Both the position numbers and the translations under genes were made by a program. 64,000 bases of DNA from Thalassotalea loyana (lineage in GTDB: Bacteria > Pseudomonadota > Gammaproteobacteria > Enterobacterales > Alteromonadaceae): positions 186,001 to 250,000 of the forward strand of contig NZ_BSSV01000003.1 in assembly GCF_030161435.1 (NCBI RefSeq), given 5' to 3'. The notes under the pieces were generated by a model that worked only from the letters and a program-made list of their open reading frames with translations, was not told where the DNA came from and ran no database searches. Shown one piece after another: positions 11,885 through 20,694 of this stretch (the stretch's first letter is position 1; the number at the start of each line of letters is the position of its first letter).

Positions 11885-12256
11885 ATGAAACACGACACAT
11901 TTGCAACAATTATTAATAAACATTGGTCGATAATAACGGCCTTAACTATGCTCATTATCGCAGGCGTCTCTTTATATCCCGCTGAACACCTCCCACAAGT
12001 ACCTGGCACCGATAAAACGCACCATTTTATCGCCTACGGTTTGCTTGCATTCCCAGCAGCTTACGCCCAACCAAAAAACCTTGGATTTATTTTAATTATG
12101 CTTTGTCTATTTGGCGGCGTCATAGAGTTAATACAGCCTTACGCTAATCGATATGGAGAATGGTTAGATTTTGCTGCAAATTGCGGTGGCGTTTTCACTG
12201 GTTACCTCTTAACTGCGCTTGCAAAACACTTAAATTCAATAAAGTTAATCAAGTAA
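11885..12256 (+). CDS. VanZ-like family membrane protein
   Basis: A 123-residue protein with about four hydrophobic segments. It carries the family pattern of a polar DKTHHFIAYGLLAF motif after the first helix and a GVIELIQPY-N-R-xGEWLDFxANxxG motif near the end. VanZ-like proteins are widespread and named after a teicoplanin-resistance gene, but most, including this one, have no shown role. It is transcribed away from lacZ. Confidence 0.82.
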   Translation: MKHDTFATIINKHWSIITALTMLIIAGVSLYPAEHLPQVPGTDKTHHFIAYGLLAFPAAYAQPKNLGFILIMLCLFGGVIELIQPYANRYGEWLDFAANCGGVFTGYLLTALAKHLNSIKLIK

Positions 12257-12348
12257 AAGCATCTAAGTTATTGTAAATTATTAATAATAGGCTAAATTTA
12301 AGATATGGATAGATTTGCATTTTTTATGCACAACGAAAAGGAGCTGCG

Positions 12349-12600
12349 ATGTTAAATTTGATATTTATCTTGTTAGCCGTCGTGTTTATATTAGTTGTTG
12401 GTATGCTTTATCGACGACACCAGCGTTACAAAACTTATGTGACAAATGAGCTGAAAATCCTTCAAAAGCAAGTAGAAAGCAACTCATTACCTGAACTTAG
12501 AGAAGAAGTAACAGCATTGAAGAAACGGGTAATTACGTTAGAAGCAATAGTTACCAGCCACGGTTACGATCTCAATGAAAAAATATCAAACTTAAAGTAA
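12349..12600 (+). CDS. Small PspB-like membrane protein
   Basis: An 83-residue protein with one N-terminal membrane helix (residues 3-20) and a charged, helical C-terminal half. The end (LKKRVITLEAIVTSHGYDLNEKI) resembles the PspB pattern of a coiled-coil helix followed by a short tail. The pspA, pspC and pspF genes are absent here, so I name only the resemblance. GGAG is well placed before the ATG, and the next gene follows 15 bases after the stop, suggesting an operon of two. Confidence 0.65.
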   Translation: MLNLIFILLAVVFILVVGMLYRRHQRYKTYVTNELKILQKQVESNSLPELREEVTALKKRVITLEAIVTSHGYDLNEKISNLK

Positions 12601-12615
12601 ATAAAGAGGATTCCA

Positions 12616-13050
12616 ATGACGCATTATCAGCATAAACAAAAAGGGTTAGCATTACTTACCATAATGGCGATTGCTGGTATTGTGTTAATTATAGCTACCC
12701 ATGAGATTGTTTCTGTCATGAATGCGACACTGGCACTCTTGATTATTGTCTCAGTGTTGTTCTCTTCACTTACGATATACATTACCGACGATAAGATTGG
12801 TTGGCATTTTGGTTTAAAGTTTTGGCACAAAACCCTGCCATTGTCTGATGTAAAATCCGCCCGCCTTGTTACAACTAAATGGTATTACGGCCTAGGAATT
12901 CGACTAGTCCCTAATGGTTGGCTCTATATCGTTTCAGGTAATCAAGCAGTCGAGCTTACGACTAAGACAAACAAACATATCATGATAGGTACTGATGATG
13001 GCGAGCGCCTAATCGCGCAATTATCAAAACAGAATATTCATACACAGTAG
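12616..13050 (+). CDS. Two-helix membrane protein with PH-like soluble part, unknown function
   Basis: A 144-residue protein. Two adjacent membrane helices (about residues 11-28 and 33-54) are followed by a beta-rich soluble segment (ITDDKIGWHFGLKFWHKTLPLSDVKSARLV and onward) that resembles bacterial PH-type domains. AGAGGA precedes the ATG. It sits 15 bases downstream of the PspB-like gene. Confidence 0.6.
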   Translation: MTHYQHKQKGLALLTIMAIAGIVLIIATHEIVSVMNATLALLIIVSVLFSSLTIYITDDKIGWHFGLKFWHKTLPLSDVKSARLVTTKWYYGLGIRLVPNGWLYIVSGNQAVELTTKTNKHIMIGTDDGERLIAQLSKQNIHTQ

Positions 13051-13119
13051 CCCGAAACCTTTTATTAAACAAAGAATTACCATATAGTAAAGTCATGAGT
13101 AAAAATTAGGCCGATAAAA

Positions 13120-13536
13120 ATGATAAGAAATACGCTAGTTTTACTGTGTGGTATCCTGCTCGGTTCTACCGCAAATATGTTGATCATTATGTTAGGCGGA
13201 GAACTCATTCCTCCTCCTGAAGGTGTTGACGTAACAAAAGTAGATAGCATTGCCGAATCTATTCATTTATATGAAACCAAGCATTTTATTGCACCAATAC
13301 TCGCGCACGCGATTGGCACGCTGACAGGGGCATTTTTTGTTACGAAGCTCGCTTCAAGTCATCATTTTCCTTTTGCCATGTTTGTTGGGGGACTTTATTT
13401 GCTTGGTGGCATAACAATGGCATTTCAAATTTCGTCGCCACTTTGGTTTACTGTGGTTGACCTAATTTGCGCATACATTCCTATGGCCTGGTTTGGCTAT
13501 CGTTTTGCAACAAGGACTGACACCCAAAAATTTTGA
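13120..13536 (+). CDS. Four-helix membrane protein, unknown function
   Basis: A 138-residue protein with hydrophobic segments near residues 4-26, 60-80, 86-104 and 110-130. It has a periplasmic-type loop containing GGELIPPPEGVDVTKVDSI. Similar conserved proteins occur in many bacteria without a function. No catalytic motif is visible. The 158 bases after the stop hold only very short frames. Confidence 0.6.
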   Translation: MIRNTLVLLCGILLGSTANMLIIMLGGELIPPPEGVDVTKVDSIAESIHLYETKHFIAPILAHAIGTLTGAFFVTKLASSHHFPFAMFVGGLYLLGGITMAFQISSPLWFTVVDLICAYIPMAWFGYRFATRTDTQKF

Positions 13537-13694
13537 TCATTGCTAACAAGGAAGTGCTTATGAGAAATTTACCAACACTTTCTGCTTGGACGTCGACGGC
13601 TTAAGTACTGTTCGACAACTAAGAGCACGAGTTTTTTACGGCATGACACTTTAAATCTATCCATTTAACTCAACATTAAGAAAGTGAATTCAAC

Positions 13695-14138
13695 ATGAAA
13701 AAACTATTACTAAGCTTGGCCTTATTAGGCGCTGTAACAACAAGTTCTCCGATATTGGCAAACAACTACACTGAACAACTCGGTAGCTGTCTAATTGATT
13801 CGCTCAATGGCAAAGAACGAAAAAATCTTGGTAAATGGGTGTTTCTTGCGATTGCAGCTCACCCTGAAATCGCACCGCTATCAAAAGCAACAAACGATGA
13901 TAGATTAGCAACCGATAAATATGTTGGCGAGTTAATCACGCGTCTATTGACTGAGAATTGTCCTCAAGAGCTAGTTAAGGCCAATAATGCAGACCCTATG
14001 TCATTAAACCACGCATTTGAATTAGTGGGTAAAGTAGCCATGCAAGAACTTATGACAAACGATGCCACAATGCGTGCATTAACCAATTACGCTCATTTCA
14101 CAGATCAAGAAAAAATAAATACTCTTTTAGCTAAATAA
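13695..14138 (+). CDS. Secreted helical protein, unknown function
   Basis: A 147-residue protein with a clear signal peptide (MKKLLLSLALLGAVTTSSPILA, residues 1-22). The mature part is helical and has two cysteines (in GSCLID and ENCPQEL) that could form one disulfide in the periplasm. No family is recognised. It is a single gene between two intergenic gaps of about 150 bases. Confidence 0.6.
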   Translation: MKKLLLSLALLGAVTTSSPILANNYTEQLGSCLIDSLNGKERKNLGKWVFLAIAAHPEIAPLSKATNDDRLATDKYVGELITRLLTENCPQELVKANNADPMSLNHAFELVGKVAMQELMTNDATMRALTNYAHFTDQEKINTLLAK

Positions 14139-14278
14139 TTCAATTAGTTAATCTATTCACCGAGAAATTTTTGATGACATTTTTTCGCAAGATTTAATGT
14201 CATCAACTACCCTTAATATAAGTAACCAAAGAAGTTACCTAGTCTGCTTTTATACGCTTATCGACGGGGAATGGATAG

Positions 14279-15031
14279 ATGGCTCGATGGATTCAAATCA
14301 CGACTTTTGTCGTTTCTATTATTGTGCTTAATCAAGAAGCACAGGCAAAAGATTGGCTATTTGTTATCAACCCTTACCTACAAGCAACAACTATTGAAGG
14401 CGATGCTACGCTAGGTGTGCTTAGCGCAGATGATGTTACCGTTGATTTTGATACAATTTTAGAAACGCTTGATTCAGGTGCCATGGTCAATTTGAAGGGA
14501 CAGCATGATTCTGGCTGGGGCTTCATTGTTGATTATGCGTTTATGGACTTAAAAGATGATTTAGCAACTCCAAGAGACGGCATTGCCAGTGCGCGTGTCA
14601 GGCAAGGCGTATTACAAGTTGAAGGGTTATATTCCACGAAGAAAAAGTATGGGCAATTTGATTATTTATTTGGCCTACGTTGGTGGGATAATGACTTTGA
14701 TCTTGATGTTACCCTCCCCCAAGCTTCACCAGAACTAAACGTGCGAAAAGATGAAGACTGGGTTGATTATTTCATAGGGGCTAGATGGACGGCAGAAATC
14801 AACCCAAGCTGGAGTTACTCGGTACGCGGTGATCTGGGAATGGGGGGAGCAGATTTCACCTCAAGTGTCGAAGGTGGCGTTCTATATCATTTTAACCGCA
14901 AACACTCGCTTGATATCAAATATAAGGCGACCTTTGTTGATGTGGACGAAGGTAGTCAAGGCCAAGTAGGACATTTCAAATATGATACAATAACCCACGG
15001 TCCAGTGATTGGTTATATGTACCAATTTTAA
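14279..15031 (+). CDS. Outer-membrane beta-barrel protein
   Basis: A 250-residue protein. The signal peptide ends near residue 23 (EAQA then KDW). The mature chain alternates short amphipathic strands (WGFIVDYAFMDLKDD, FDYLFGLRWWDNDF, HSLDIKYKATFVDVD) and ends GPVIGYMYQF. The terminal phenylalanine is the usual Bam-recognition end of outer-membrane barrels. It probably has 8-10 strands. Transported substrate or role is unknown. ACGGGGA lies 8 bases before the ATG. Confidence 0.75.
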   Translation: MARWIQITTFVVSIIVLNQEAQAKDWLFVINPYLQATTIEGDATLGVLSADDVTVDFDTILETLDSGAMVNLKGQHDSGWGFIVDYAFMDLKDDLATPRDGIASARVRQGVLQVEGLYSTKKKYGQFDYLFGLRWWDNDFDLDVTLPQASPELNVRKDEDWVDYFIGARWTAEINPSWSYSVRGDLGMGGADFTSSVEGGVLYHFNRKHSLDIKYKATFVDVDEGSQGQVGHFKYDTITHGPVIGYMYQF

Positions 15032-15119
15032 TGGTCTGTTCAAAGATAAAACTCTAGCATTTTATGGCTGAAGGTAGTAATAAAGTAGTTTTTAATCACT
15101 TCAAGGTTATAAGAACGAG

Positions 15120-15830
15120 ATGACTAAAAACTGTGAACTGCTTAATAGGATTGAATGGCCGTGCGATCTGCCAGAGATTGCTAGAACTACCCTGCTTCAA
15201 AAAGCCGCTATCATTCAGGTGAATGATACGTCTGAGCTACAAGCGAAGTTACCTAATAATATTATTTATGTTTTATCAGGTGTCGTTATATCTTGTATGG
15301 TGACAAACGGGATTAGAGCTGTTTCTGGTGTGGTTATTGGTAAAGGGTGTTGGTTTGGCTTGATTAATTTGGGTGAAATTAAGACACCGTATTTTCAATT
15401 CGAAATCGTTGAACCACTCGTCGCTGTTTCTCTTCCCGAAAAACACTGTCAATCTCTGGCAGAGATATATCCTCAATTATATAAGTGGCTATGGCATGTT
15501 AGTTTGGATATATCGTCCCGCTGGCTCCAAAGCCAAGTCATGTCAGGCGAAAGCATCATGACCAAGTTAGTTTACTTATTATTAGATATTGCAGCTCATC
15601 AAGGAAGTACAAAAGCTATGTCTTACCCCATTACACTATCGCAATACCAGTTTAGTAATATGACGGGGATCTCTCGTTCTAGATTAAATCATGCACTAAA
15701 AACGCTTGAACAAAACAATGAAATACTTATTAGTCGTGGGCATATAACCATTAATAATTTCGAAAAATTGGGCCAAAGGTTAAATGATTTAGATTTATCT
15801 TTTAGAGACCCGAGAACGTTGATTAATTAA
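15120..15830 (+). CDS. Crp/Fnr-family transcriptional regulator
   Basis: A 236-residue regulator. A cupin-like cyclic-nucleotide-binding-type sensor domain covers about residues 30-120 (IIYVLSGVV, GKGCWFGLINLGE). A dimerisation helix follows, then a C-terminal winged helix with the recognition segment LSQYQFSNMTGISRSRLNHALKTLEQ near residues 170-200. The Fnr iron-sulfur cysteine cluster is absent, as are the canonical cAMP-contact residues, so the ligand is unknown. It lies 88 bases downstream of the barrel protein. Confidence 0.8.
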   Translation: MTKNCELLNRIEWPCDLPEIARTTLLQKAAIIQVNDTSELQAKLPNNIIYVLSGVVISCMVTNGIRAVSGVVIGKGCWFGLINLGEIKTPYFQFEIVEPLVAVSLPEKHCQSLAEIYPQLYKWLWHVSLDISSRWLQSQVMSGESIMTKLVYLLLDIAAHQGSTKAMSYPITLSQYQFSNMTGISRSRLNHALKTLEQNNEILISRGHITINNFEKLGQRLNDLDLSFRDPRTLIN

Positions 15831-15940
15831 CACTAAAAAAGAGATTTAACTAAATATAAAGTTTTGTTCCCTAGGACACAGTCAAAGGTAAAAATCAGCA
15901 TTAAAGTAACTGCATCCGAAATTAATTTGCAAGAACAAAA

Positions 15941-16237
15941 ATGACTGAGTATACAAAAAAAACAAATTTTCATAACCATCATATTCACCTCAATAAACAA
16001 CAGATAAAGCACTTATTGTTTGATTTTAAGTTGCTGATTTTACAAAAAGATGATTCAAAGGTTGCCAATTTTTGGCATCAACATCAGCAAGTTCTTACAG
16101 AATTGGCGAAGATAGGTATTGTTAAAAGTGCCGCTGCCATATCTGAGGGGATTAGTGCACAGCGGACTCATTCATTACAAATGCCACTCATCAGGCTGTG
16201 TCAGGCAATTGATGACTTAGCAACAAGTATCGATTAA
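15941..16237 (+). CDS. Small helical protein, unknown function
   Basis: A 98-residue, histidine-rich N-terminal protein (FHNHHIHLN) that is otherwise predicted to be all helix and has no membrane segment. No family is recognised. The ribosome site is weak. A short membrane protein gene follows 38 bases after the stop, so the two may be one transcript downstream of the Crp-like gene. Confidence 0.45.
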   Translation: MTEYTKKTNFHNHHIHLNKQQIKHLLFDFKLLILQKDDSKVANFWHQHQQVLTELAKIGIVKSAAAISEGISAQRTHSLQMPLIRLCQAIDDLATSID

Positions 16238-16275
16238 CTCAATCTACATTAAAAACATTACTTGAGGCTTCTTTC

Positions 16276-16455
16276 ATGAATTTAGTTTTACAACGAGTCA
16301 ATGACTACTTGTTAATCGTTTTTACATTGCTGGTAGAACTAGCTATCGCAGTACTATTGCATGTTTGTATTTGTATCGTTGCCGTTATCATTTTTATGAC
16401 AGGCCAAATGTCTGAGTATTTTAACCTGCTTTACTTCATCATATTTAGCAATTAA
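16276..16455 (+). CDS. Short membrane protein of 59 residues
   Basis: Starts MNLVLQRVNDYLL and is dominated by one long hydrophobic stretch (residues 12-42), ending YFIIFSN. GAGG at 16264-16267 lies 8 bases before the ATG, which supports translation. No homologue is recognised. Confidence 0.45.
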   Translation: MNLVLQRVNDYLLIVFTLLVELAIAVLLHVCICIVAVIIFMTGQMSEYFNLLYFIIFSN

Positions 16456-16481
16456 CAAACTTTGTCATGCACAGTTAGCTA

Positions 16482-17486
16482 TCACTGAGATACTGCGACA
16501 ATTTGCTTACCAAAATTGCTCCCATCAATCTGACTGTGCATTGCCTGTGTCACCGCTAACGCGTCAAACGCAATAGTTGTGAGACACGGTGTCGACAAGC
16601 GTTTTGACTGAATATCTTTTAACAAGTGATCACCTTTGATACTCAATTTGTGTTGTGCACATAGATTGCCCGAAAGCCAGGCTCCTCCCAGCGCAATAAT
16701 GTGGATGCTTGGCGCTTTTTCAAAAAGCAGATCCTGATTTGTTTCGCTAAAACCATTTAAACACGCGATTTGCCCACCAAATTTTAACAATCTTAAGTTT
16801 CGTGCGGTTAACTCGCCGCCAACCGTATCTAATACCGCATCGAGCGGCATAGGTCCTAAACGACATTGAATGCTTTGCTCAAGATCATGAGCCATATAAT
16901 CAAAAACTTCGTCAGCTCCAAGTTTTTTGACAAAGGATAAGTTCTTTTTTGAGGCGGTTGCAAAGACATTTAACCCTCTATGTTTAGCCAATTGAATAGC
17001 ATATTGGCCAACAGCCCCGGATCCTCCGTCGATAAGAATAGTCTCTCCTTGTTGGACTTGCATTTGACACAACGATTGTAAGGCTGTCATACCAGCGCAC
17101 GGCAACGCTGCGGCTGTCTGCGCATCAATATCCTCAGGTACCACAGATACCGCATGAGCTTCAATAACAACATATTCCGCCAAGACACCTTGTTTACTCA
17201 GATCGCCATGCCACATCACTCGCTTGCCAATAAGCGGGCACGCAGGCGTGTAACTATCTACAACAATACCAACACCATCTAATCCTGGGGTGTGGGGATA
17301 CTGCCAGCTAGGGTATCCGGATAATGCTAACTTGCTATCGACAGGATTCAAACCTACACATTCGACTTTTACTAAAATTTGCTTACTCGTAATTTGAGGC
17401 ACATCAATTTGCAAATCTGATAAAACAAAATCAGCCGACGGCTCAGTTAATGCTAGCGCTCTCATTTTAGTGGGAATGTTTGTCAT
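16482..17486 (-). CDS. Zinc-type alcohol dehydrogenase-like / quinone oxidoreductase (MDR family)
   Basis: A 334-residue medium-chain reductase. A GroES-like N-terminal domain (VECVGLNPVDSKLALSG, HTPGLDGVGIV) is followed by a Rossmann domain with the NADPH-binding motif GGSGAVGQYAIQLAKHRG near residues 155-172. Zinc ligands of classical alcohol dehydrogenases are lacking, which points to the NADPH:quinone reductase (zeta-crystallin/QOR) branch. The physiological substrate is unknown. The neighbouring efflux operon is separated from it by an imperfect hairpin. Confidence 0.85.
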   Translation of the reverse strand: MTNIPTKMRALALTEPSADFVLSDLQIDVPQITSKQILVKVECVGLNPVDSKLALSGYPSWQYPHTPGLDGVGIVVDSYTPACPLIGKRVMWHGDLSKQGVLAEYVVIEAHAVSVVPEDIDAQTAAALPCAGMTALQSLCQMQVQQGETILIDGGSGAVGQYAIQLAKHRGLNVFATASKKNLSFVKKLGADEVFDYMAHDLEQSIQCRLGPMPLDAVLDTVGGELTARNLRLLKFGGQIACLNGFSETNQDLLFEKAPSIHIIALGGAWLSGNLCAQHKLSIKGDHLLKDIQSKRLSTPCLTTIAFDALAVTQAMHSQIDGSNFGKQIVAVSQ

Positions 17487-17513
17487 TACTTATTCTCTGT
17501 TTCAAGTTAAGCG

Positions 17514-17541
17514 AATCGCCCGACTCGCTTGTCGAGCGATT
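17514..17541 (-). terminator. Imperfect hairpin downstream of the RND permease gene
   Basis: Arms 17514-17524 and 17531-17541 pair over 11 positions with one mismatch, just past the permease stop codon. It lacks a clear U-tract, so termination is only a possibility. Confidence 0.35.
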
Positions 17542-17553
17542 ATTTCTGCCAAA

Positions 17554-20500
17554 TTAATCGCGGTGTTTATTGATTCTCTTTGAGACCAGTATATAGAATA
17601 CAGGTGTAAATAAGAGGCCAAAAATTGTAACACCTATCATGCCTGAGAACACAGCTACGCCCATTGCTTGTCTCATTTCTGCACCTGCTCCACTTGCTAA
17701 CACCAGTGGTACCACACCTGCGGCAAATGCTATTGATGTCATCAGTATTGGTCGAAGCCTTAGTCGACAGGCTTCAACTATCGCTTGCAAAGCAGTTTGT
17801 CCGTCATCTTGAATTTCTTTTGCAAACTCCACGATTAGGATAGCGTTTTTACAAGCAAGTGCGACCAATACAATTAGCGCAATTTGCGTGAATATGTTGT
17901 TGTCGCCACCAATTAACCAAACGCCTAATAACGCTGAAAATATGGTCATAGGTACGATTAAAATAATCGCTAATGGCAGTCTTAAGCTCTCATACTGAGC
18001 AGCTAAAACAGCAAATACCAAAATAACAACTAACGGAAAAACATAAACCATCGTATTGCCAGCTAAGATCTGCTGAAATGTAACTTCCGTCCATTCATAT
18101 TCCATACCGGCAGGTAAAACTTGTGCTAATACCTCTTCAATCGCTTGTTGAGCTTGACTAGAGCTAAAACCTGGTGCTGGACTTCCGTTTAACTCAGCGC
18201 TTGGGAAACCATTGTAATGCATGACACGGTCAGGGCCAGTAGTTCTCGTCACTGAAACTACAGCGCCAAGAGGCACCATAGCACCTTGGGCGTTTCTTAC
18301 TTTTAAACCAAGAATTTGTTTCGGATCAAGTCGATAGTTTGCATCAGCTTGCGCATTGACTTGATACGTTCTGCCAAACATATTGAAGTCATTAACATAC
18401 ATTGAGCCAAGGTAAATCTGAAGCGCATCAAAAACTTCACTTAATTCAATACCTAAAACTAACGCTTGCTCTCGGTCAATGTCGATATCTAACTGTGGAA
18501 CCTGAATACGAAAAGTTGAATACAATCCCATTAACTCCGGCTTTTTTTGACCTTCAGCGATAACCTTGTTTAACGTATCAAAAAGTGCAGTAACACCAAG
18601 GTTACTTCGATCTTCAATTTGAAGCTTAAAACCACCAGTAGAGCCTAGGCCTTGAATTGGAGGCGGTGGGAAGATTGCTACAAAAGCTTCATCTATAACT
18701 GAGAACTTCTGGTTAAGCTCAGCAACAATTGCATGTGCTGATAAGTTAGGATCCTGTCTATCACTAAAGTCATCAAGCGTTGCAAACACAATCCCGCTAT
18801 TAGGGCTATTGGTGAATCCATTAACCGATAAGCCTGGAAACGAAATAGTTTGATCTACACCAGGTGTTTCTAATGCTATCTTTTCCATTTCACGAATCAC
18901 TGATTCAGTTCGATCCAGACTAGCAGCATCGGGAAGTTGAGCTATGGCAACTAAGTATTGTTTGTCTTGGCTAGGGATAAAACCACCTGGGACCTTACTA
19001 AATATTCCCCCCGTCGCCATTAGTAAACCAACATAAGCCACCATAACAATCATTGAAAACCGGATAAGTTTTTTAACAACTAATTCATAACCACGTGCTC
19101 CTTTATCAAACAAACGGTTAAACGGTGTAAATACAACACGGCCAAATAGTTTATCTAGTGCGCGAGTTAACCAATCAGGTTTATCATCCGCACTTTTCAG
19201 TAATAGTGCCGAAAGTGCTGGTGATAAGGTTAATGAATTAAATGCCGAGATAAGCGTAGATATCGTTATCGTCAAGGCAAATTGCTTGTAAAACTGGCCT
19301 GATAAACCGGTAATAAATGCCGTAGGAATGAATACAGCACAAAGTACCAAAGCAATCGCTATAATTGGCCCTGTAACTTCCGTCATGGCTTTACGAGTTG
19401 CCTCAAGAGGTGAAAGCCCCTGATGAATGTTTCGTTCAACATTCTCCACAACGACTATAGCGTCATCAACCACAATACCGATAGCGAGTACCAGTCCAAA
19501 CAATGATAATGTGTTGATTGATACGCCAACCCATTGCATTACAGCAAACGTTCCAATCAATGATACCGGCACAGCAATCAATGGAATGATTGATGCACGC
19601 CATGTTTGTAAAAATAGAATAACCACAAGTACGACTAGGACAATCGCCTCAAGTAACGTATTAATTACCGCATCGATCGAGCCTCTAACAAACACCGTTG
19701 GATCATAAGCAATTTCGTAATCCACACCGGCTGGGAATGACTTAGCAACTTCTGCCATAGTTTCTCGTACGCTGTCTGATAATGCGATTGCATTCGAGCC
19801 TGGTCTTTGGAATATAGGCATAGCAACCGCAGGCTTACCATTAAGTAAAGCTCTAAGGGCATAGGTATTTTGGCCGAGCTCAACACGCGCTACATCCTTT
19901 AAACGAGTAATTGAGCCATTAGTACCGACTTGGATAACGATATTTTCAAAATCTTCAACTGAGCTGAGTCTACCTTTAACATTGAGCAGTACTTGGAACT
20001 CGCTTTCTACCGCTGTAGGTTGAGCACCTAATGATCCTGCTGCTACTTGTCTGTTTTGTTGGCGAATAGCGGTGACAACATCCATAGCCGTCATATTAAT
20101 TGACGCAATAGCGTCTGGATTCAACCATACTCTCATCGAGTACTCACCGCCACCAAAGAGCTGAACATCGCCAACCCCCTCTAGTCGAGCGATTTGGTCT
20201 TTGATCGTTAGACTTGTGTAATTTGAAAGATAACTGATTTCTCGTGACTCATCTGGCGAAAAAATATGTACAACCATCGTCAAATCCGGCGATGCTTTTT
20301 CCGCAACAACACCTAGTCGCTGAACCGTCTGTGGTAGTCTAGGTAGTGCGCTATTCACCCGGTTTTGCACTTGAACTTGTGCTTTATCTAAGTCGGTACC
20401 AAGTGCAAAAGTCACCGTTAATGTCATTCGGCCATCGCTTGTCGCTTGCGAAAACATATACAGCATGTTTTCAGTGCCATTGATTTCTTGCTCTAACGGT

Positions 20501-20694
20501 GTTGACACTGTCTCAGCAATCACCTTAGGGTTTGCACCTGGGTAATTCGCGGTTACCACAACGGTTGGAGGAACAACTTCAGGGTATTCACTAACCGGAA
20601 GCTGTAATAAAGATATAGAGCCACCAATCAATATAATGAGCGACAACATGGATGCAAATATTGGCCGCTGAATGAAGAAATGTGAAAAGTTCAT
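17554..20694 (-). CDS. RND multidrug efflux permease (AcrB/MexF-like, HAE1 family)
   Basis: A 1046-residue inner-membrane pump of normal family length. It has the N-terminal FFIQRPIFASML start, two large periplasmic loops, and 12 membrane segments in two halves. The proton-relay aspartates are in GIVVDDAIVVVENVERN (near residue 407) and the partner lysine in ALACKNAILIVEF (near residue 940). In the family it forms a trimer with an adaptor and an outer-membrane channel. The adaptor gene lies directly upstream with no gap. No TolC-type gene is present, so a channel encoded elsewhere is presumably shared. MexF/BpeF-like is the closest subgroup by eye. Confidence 0.93.
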   Translation of the reverse strand: MNFSHFFIQRPIFASMLSLIILIGGSISLLQLPVSEYPEVVPPTVVVTANYPGANPKVIAETVSTPLEQEINGTENMLYMFSQATSDGRMTLTVTFALGTDLDKAQVQVQNRVNSALPRLPQTVQRLGVVAEKASPDLTMVVHIFSPDESREISYLSNYTSLTIKDQIARLEGVGDVQLFGGGEYSMRVWLNPDAIASINMTAMDVVTAIRQQNRQVAAGSLGAQPTAVESEFQVLLNVKGRLSSVEDFENIVIQVGTNGSITRLKDVARVELGQNTYALRALLNGKPAVAMPIFQRPGSNAIALSDSVRETMAEVAKSFPAGVDYEIAYDPTVFVRGSIDAVINTLLEAIVLVVLVVILFLQTWRASIIPLIAVPVSLIGTFAVMQWVGVSINTLSLFGLVLAIGIVVDDAIVVVENVERNIHQGLSPLEATRKAMTEVTGPIIAIALVLCAVFIPTAFITGLSGQFYKQFALTITISTLISAFNSLTLSPALSALLLKSADDKPDWLTRALDKLFGRVVFTPFNRLFDKGARGYELVVKKLIRFSMIVMVAYVGLLMATGGIFSKVPGGFIPSQDKQYLVAIAQLPDAASLDRTESVIREMEKIALETPGVDQTISFPGLSVNGFTNSPNSGIVFATLDDFSDRQDPNLSAHAIVAELNQKFSVIDEAFVAIFPPPPIQGLGSTGGFKLQIEDRSNLGVTALFDTLNKVIAEGQKKPELMGLYSTFRIQVPQLDIDIDREQALVLGIELSEVFDALQIYLGSMYVNDFNMFGRTYQVNAQADANYRLDPKQILGLKVRNAQGAMVPLGAVVSVTRTTGPDRVMHYNGFPSAELNGSPAPGFSSSQAQQAIEEVLAQVLPAGMEYEWTEVTFQQILAGNTMVYVFPLVVILVFAVLAAQYESLRLPLAIILIVPMTIFSALLGVWLIGGDNNIFTQIALIVLVALACKNAILIVEFAKEIQDDGQTALQAIVEACRLRLRPILMTSIAFAAGVVPLVLASGAGAEMRQAMGVAVFSGMIGVTIFGLLFTPVFYILVSKRINKHRD

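Noticed and set aside
13560-13652. Very short frames (ATG at 13560, 14 codons, and an overlapping frame) upstream of the secreted protein gene
   Set aside because: Too short to support. Could be a gene remnant, but no family pattern is visible.
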